Source of the DNA: DATESN01 sp035270785
Lineage (GTDB): Bacteria; Bacillota; Clostridia; Lachnospirales; Lachnospiraceae
Length of the DNA stretch: 15,935 nt
Assembly (NCBI GenBank): GCA_035270785.1
Contig: DATESN010000107.1
Coordinates: 1-15,935 of the forward strand
Direction of reading: 5' to 3'
Shown: in pieces, positions 15,001-15,935 of the stretch
Position numbering within the stretch: the stretch's first letter is position 1
Layout: the number at the start of each line of letters is the position of its first letter
Notes under the pieces: model-generated
Seen by the model: only the letters and a program-made list of their open reading frames with translations
Database searches by the model: none
What the model was told of the DNA's origin: nothing
Made by a program: the position numbers and the translations under genes

Positions 15001-15935
15001 AAACAATTCCTAGCTTTACGGAATCAGGAAGCTATGTTGTATTCGTAAAAGCGACGCACAAAGGTTATGAAGATAGCTATTCTGTAGAATTAGTTGTTAT
15101 TAATAAGGCAAAACAAACAGTAACATTTAAAGATAAGACAGTAACTTTTGAACCAGGAAAAAAACAGACTTTAGATCGTGCAAAAACCTACGCCAAAGAG
15201 TCAAAATATAGTGAAACACTAGTTCAATATAGGGTAGATGGTAAGAGCTGGACTAACAAATTACCTTCTTACACCGATGCAGGAACCTATAAGATCTTTG
15301 TTAAGGTAAAAAATAGAAATTATGAAGATGTAACGAAATCTGCAACATTAACTATTTCACCTTCTGATAAGAATGGAGTTTCGGCAAATAATATCGAAAC
15401 CACCTACAATGGAAAAGAGCATGGATTTGTTGCCGAATCAACAATTAGTGGTTCTACTGTCAAGTATAATACTGCAAAGGTAGATGGAACATTTGATGAA
15501 AATGCATGGACAACAGTTAGTCCTAACTTTACAGATGCAGGAACTTATCCAGTGGCAGTGAGAGTTGAAAACAAGAATTATGTAACAAAAGAAGCAACGT
15601 ATACAGTTACTATCATACCAGCGGAAGTACTTATCACAGTAAATAATATGAGTAAAATAGTAGGAACAGCAGATCCAATATTTACAGGTAATGCAGTAGT
15701 TGCTAATGAGGAAGACTATGGTAAAGATAAATTCACAGCTGATTTTGGAACTGTTACCTATGAAAGAATTGCAGCGCATAAAACCTCTAATAAAGCAGGA
15801 GATAAGGTTACGATCACAGCTAAATACACAGAAAACAAAAACTATGTTGTAACAGTAGTAGATGGTCTTTTAACAATCAATGCAAAACCAATCACACCTA
15901 CAACACCTACAACACCAGCAGCACCTACCACACCA
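12006..15935 (+). CDS. Secreted modular surface protein with Big2, InlB-type and MBG/YDG-like repeats (3' end outside window)
   Basis: The frame is open for 1310 codons to the last base without a stop. Residues 1-36 are a Sec signal peptide: a Lys/Arg-rich start, a hydrophobic core at 14-31, and probable cleavage after Ala36 (DTNA-EE). Then follow four Big2 Ig-like domains (~44-147, 148-232, 233-313, 314-400), an unrecognised domain (~402-523) containing WYVIKKLSDGWHIDG, and an InlB B/Flg_new-type repeat (~528-607, with FAGWYWDTE and NTTVYGKW). About seven or eight MBG/YDG-like beta-repeats (~609-1293) follow, with recurring AGTYxVxV and KNY motifs, then a Pro/Thr-rich linker from 1295. No cell-wall anchor, catalytic domain or transmembrane segment is visible; these may lie downstream. 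It is probably a stalk-like adhesin or wall-associated protein. Start: ATG with AGGAGG 6 nt upstream. It is separated by a terminator from the threonine operon and unrelated to it in function. Confidence 0.93.
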   Translation, partial: MKKVLINKRLKKFMSVLLTAAIVFTTLFSNVMDTNAEERVETMSRGAFTVSVNPSTIDVGGTASIEAINVPGNSDGVDYSTLNSGVASISGKKVTGKGAGTATITATAWVDVDFWNFSYWIWFGYSFGDKATIERATRTVTVNAVAVPITGVTLNNTSINLTNGETSTLTASVNPNTTTLSQDVTWASNETTVATVDESGIVTAIKSGEAIITATSVGDDTKFAICTVTVANPVTSITLSPTTTSIEMGSSSLITATIAPAYVDDATITWTSSNESVATVKDSVVSAVGKGTATITATSVNSVSATCDVTVTVPTTGVSLNKVRITVAKDSTETLVATVLPEDAETKTVKWVSSDLNIATVNPSENETGNVTVTGKSIGSATITVTASNGSTATCIVDVGPAVVEAKFYILNSGLSYPGLVKGDGTKLEIVSGTPIGNPSNNYISVGNGKFNYAFDHESFAEEYSKQTYDNKIVEGNIASYPDLSAYIYDTDRGNGFHEIGSVDWYVIKKLSDGWHIDGKAIKTTTAIEYSVDYQVSVSDNEFVSVGTDTRTVEEVKALKPVSELENVDGCYFAGWYWDTECTNRVLNNKILTSVQKNTTVYGKWIPKTAITITATPGTLTYSGVDQTYESTEFSGIPAGLTITGLTSSVTGNDAGSYTTTTNTSGVTVMQGSINVTDQYIVSVTEATFTIEKATITVTADDASRAYGEENPAFTWSITGVVAGDAATHTMTDFTATTEANESSEVGEYTIVPSLKVELASLYVNYRIEATNGILTVREAKANQLTTSDKTVVYDGTEQSVFTATTKIEGSKIQYGLTDSSGKVIGDWLDQAPSFKDVGTYKVLVKATKKNYESEKKSETLTITKAPITVTANNVTIFYKQVPVKTVNVKGIVKADTNLKKSDFTASITGKYNNPGTYKNVIIPALKNNAKDNYSNYEIKYINGDLKIVKAPGFMNGIHVWNVKATFDNNPHIAYEATAEKGSTIYYSTDLGLRKSWSKTIPSFTESGSYVVFVKATHKGYEDSYSVELVVINKAKQTVTFKDKTVTFEPGKKQTLDRAKTYAKESKYSETLVQYRVDGKSWTNKLPSYTDAGTYKIFVKVKNRNYEDVTKSATLTISPSDKNGVSANNIETTYNGKEHGFVAESTISGSTVKYNTAKVDGTFDENAWTTVSPNFTDAGTYPVAVRVENKNYVTKEATYTVTIIPAEVLITVNNMSKIVGTADPIFTGNAVVANEEDYGKDKFTADFGTVTYERIAAHKTSNKAGDKVTITAKYTENKNYVVTVVDGLLTINAKPITPTTPTTPAAPTTP
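12135..13206 (+). repeat. Four Big2 (bacterial Ig-like group 2) domain repeats
   Basis: Each unit follows the Big2 pattern: xITxVTLNxxSxxLxxGETxTLTAxVxP, then a WxSSNxxVATV strand, then GxATITAT and a closing TVTV strand. The bases encoding the GTATITAT strand recur near 12303, 12633, 12876 and 13140 and make the DNA locally repetitive. The first unit is atypical because of an aromatic-rich insertion at residues 109-129. Confidence 0.85.
13590..13826 (+). repeat. InlB B-repeat / Flg_new-type domain
   Basis: A single ~80-residue beta-grasp-like unit with the family endings FAGWYWDTECTNRV and NTTVYGKW. It joins the unrecognised domain to the MBG-like array. Such units occur widely in surface proteins of gut and anaerobic Firmicutes. 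Confidence 0.75.
13830..15887 (+). repeat. Array of MBG/YDG-like extracellular beta-repeats
   Basis: About seven or eight units of 80-95 residues. MBG_2-like units begin near residues 694 (ATITVTADDASRAYG), 866 (APITVTANNVTIFY) and 1207 (EVLITVNNMSKIVG) and end in GxLTV/GDLKI strands. Between them lie units with a VVYDGTEQ or TTYNGKEH opening and a DxGTYxVxVKA, then KNYE closing (about 781-863, 952-1035, 1036-1118, 1119-1205). The first unit (~609-692) has TLTYSGVDQTY. Units have diverged strongly in DNA sequence. Confidence 0.75.
15888..15935 (+). repeat. Start of a Pro/Thr-rich linker
   Basis: The last codons read KPITPTTPTTPAAPTTP, from repeated CCTACAACA-type codons. Such linkers commonly separate a repeat stalk from a wall anchor or a further domain; what follows lies beyond the window. 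Confidence 0.8.

Noticed and set aside
12300..15890. CRISPR-like or satellite repeat array in the surface gene
   Set aside because: The repeats are diverged protein-domain repeats that stay in one open frame. There are no identical 24-40 nt repeats with unique spacers.

Overview
The window reads as a chromosomal segment of a low-GC, anaerobic Firmicute, most likely a Lachnospiraceae-type Clostridium relative. This is inferred from A/T-rich codon use, strong AGGAGG-type ribosome binding sites, the order hemZ-hisS-aspS, an oxygen-independent porphyrin enzyme, and a large Big2/MBG-type surface protein. No genus-level marker such as rRNA is present. All supported genes lie on the + strand. I see no tRNA, rRNA, CRISPR array, transposase or phage gene.

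Layout. (1) 1-4607, housekeeping: the 3' part of hemZ (heme/porphyrin biosynthesis), then hisS and aspS, 14 nt apart and closed by a strong intrinsic terminator. (2) 4648-7255, three separate small units: an Sfp-type phosphopantetheinyl transferase, a c-di-GMP protein with a degenerate GGDEF half and an intact EAL phosphodiesterase half, and a short N-acetylmuramoyl-L-alanine amidase without a signal peptide. The amidase ribosome binding site lies inside the 3' arm of a terminator-like hairpin. A sporulation-type (SigK-like) promoter candidate lies in the 5' arm and loop of that hairpin. (3) 7400-11847, a clean four-gene aspartate-family operon with its own promoter and terminator: an HTH+ACT regulator-like protein, homoserine dehydrogenase, an alkaline-phosphatase-superfamily protein of the 'proposed homoserine kinase' type, and a two-ACT aspartate kinase. 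Together they would feed aspartate toward phosphohomoserine and threonine; asd and thrC are not in the window. (4) 12006-15935 (runs off the end), a secreted modular surface protein of at least 1310 residues: signal peptide, four Big2 Ig-like domains, an unrecognised domain, one InlB/Flg_new-type repeat, a long run of MBG/YDG-like repeats, and the start of a Pro/Thr-rich linker.

Most of the window is ordinary core metabolism. The parts most worth checking are the alternative homoserine kinase candidate in the threonine operon, the hairpin/promoter/RBS arrangement before the amidase, and the surface protein with an aromatic-rich insertion in its first Ig-like domain.
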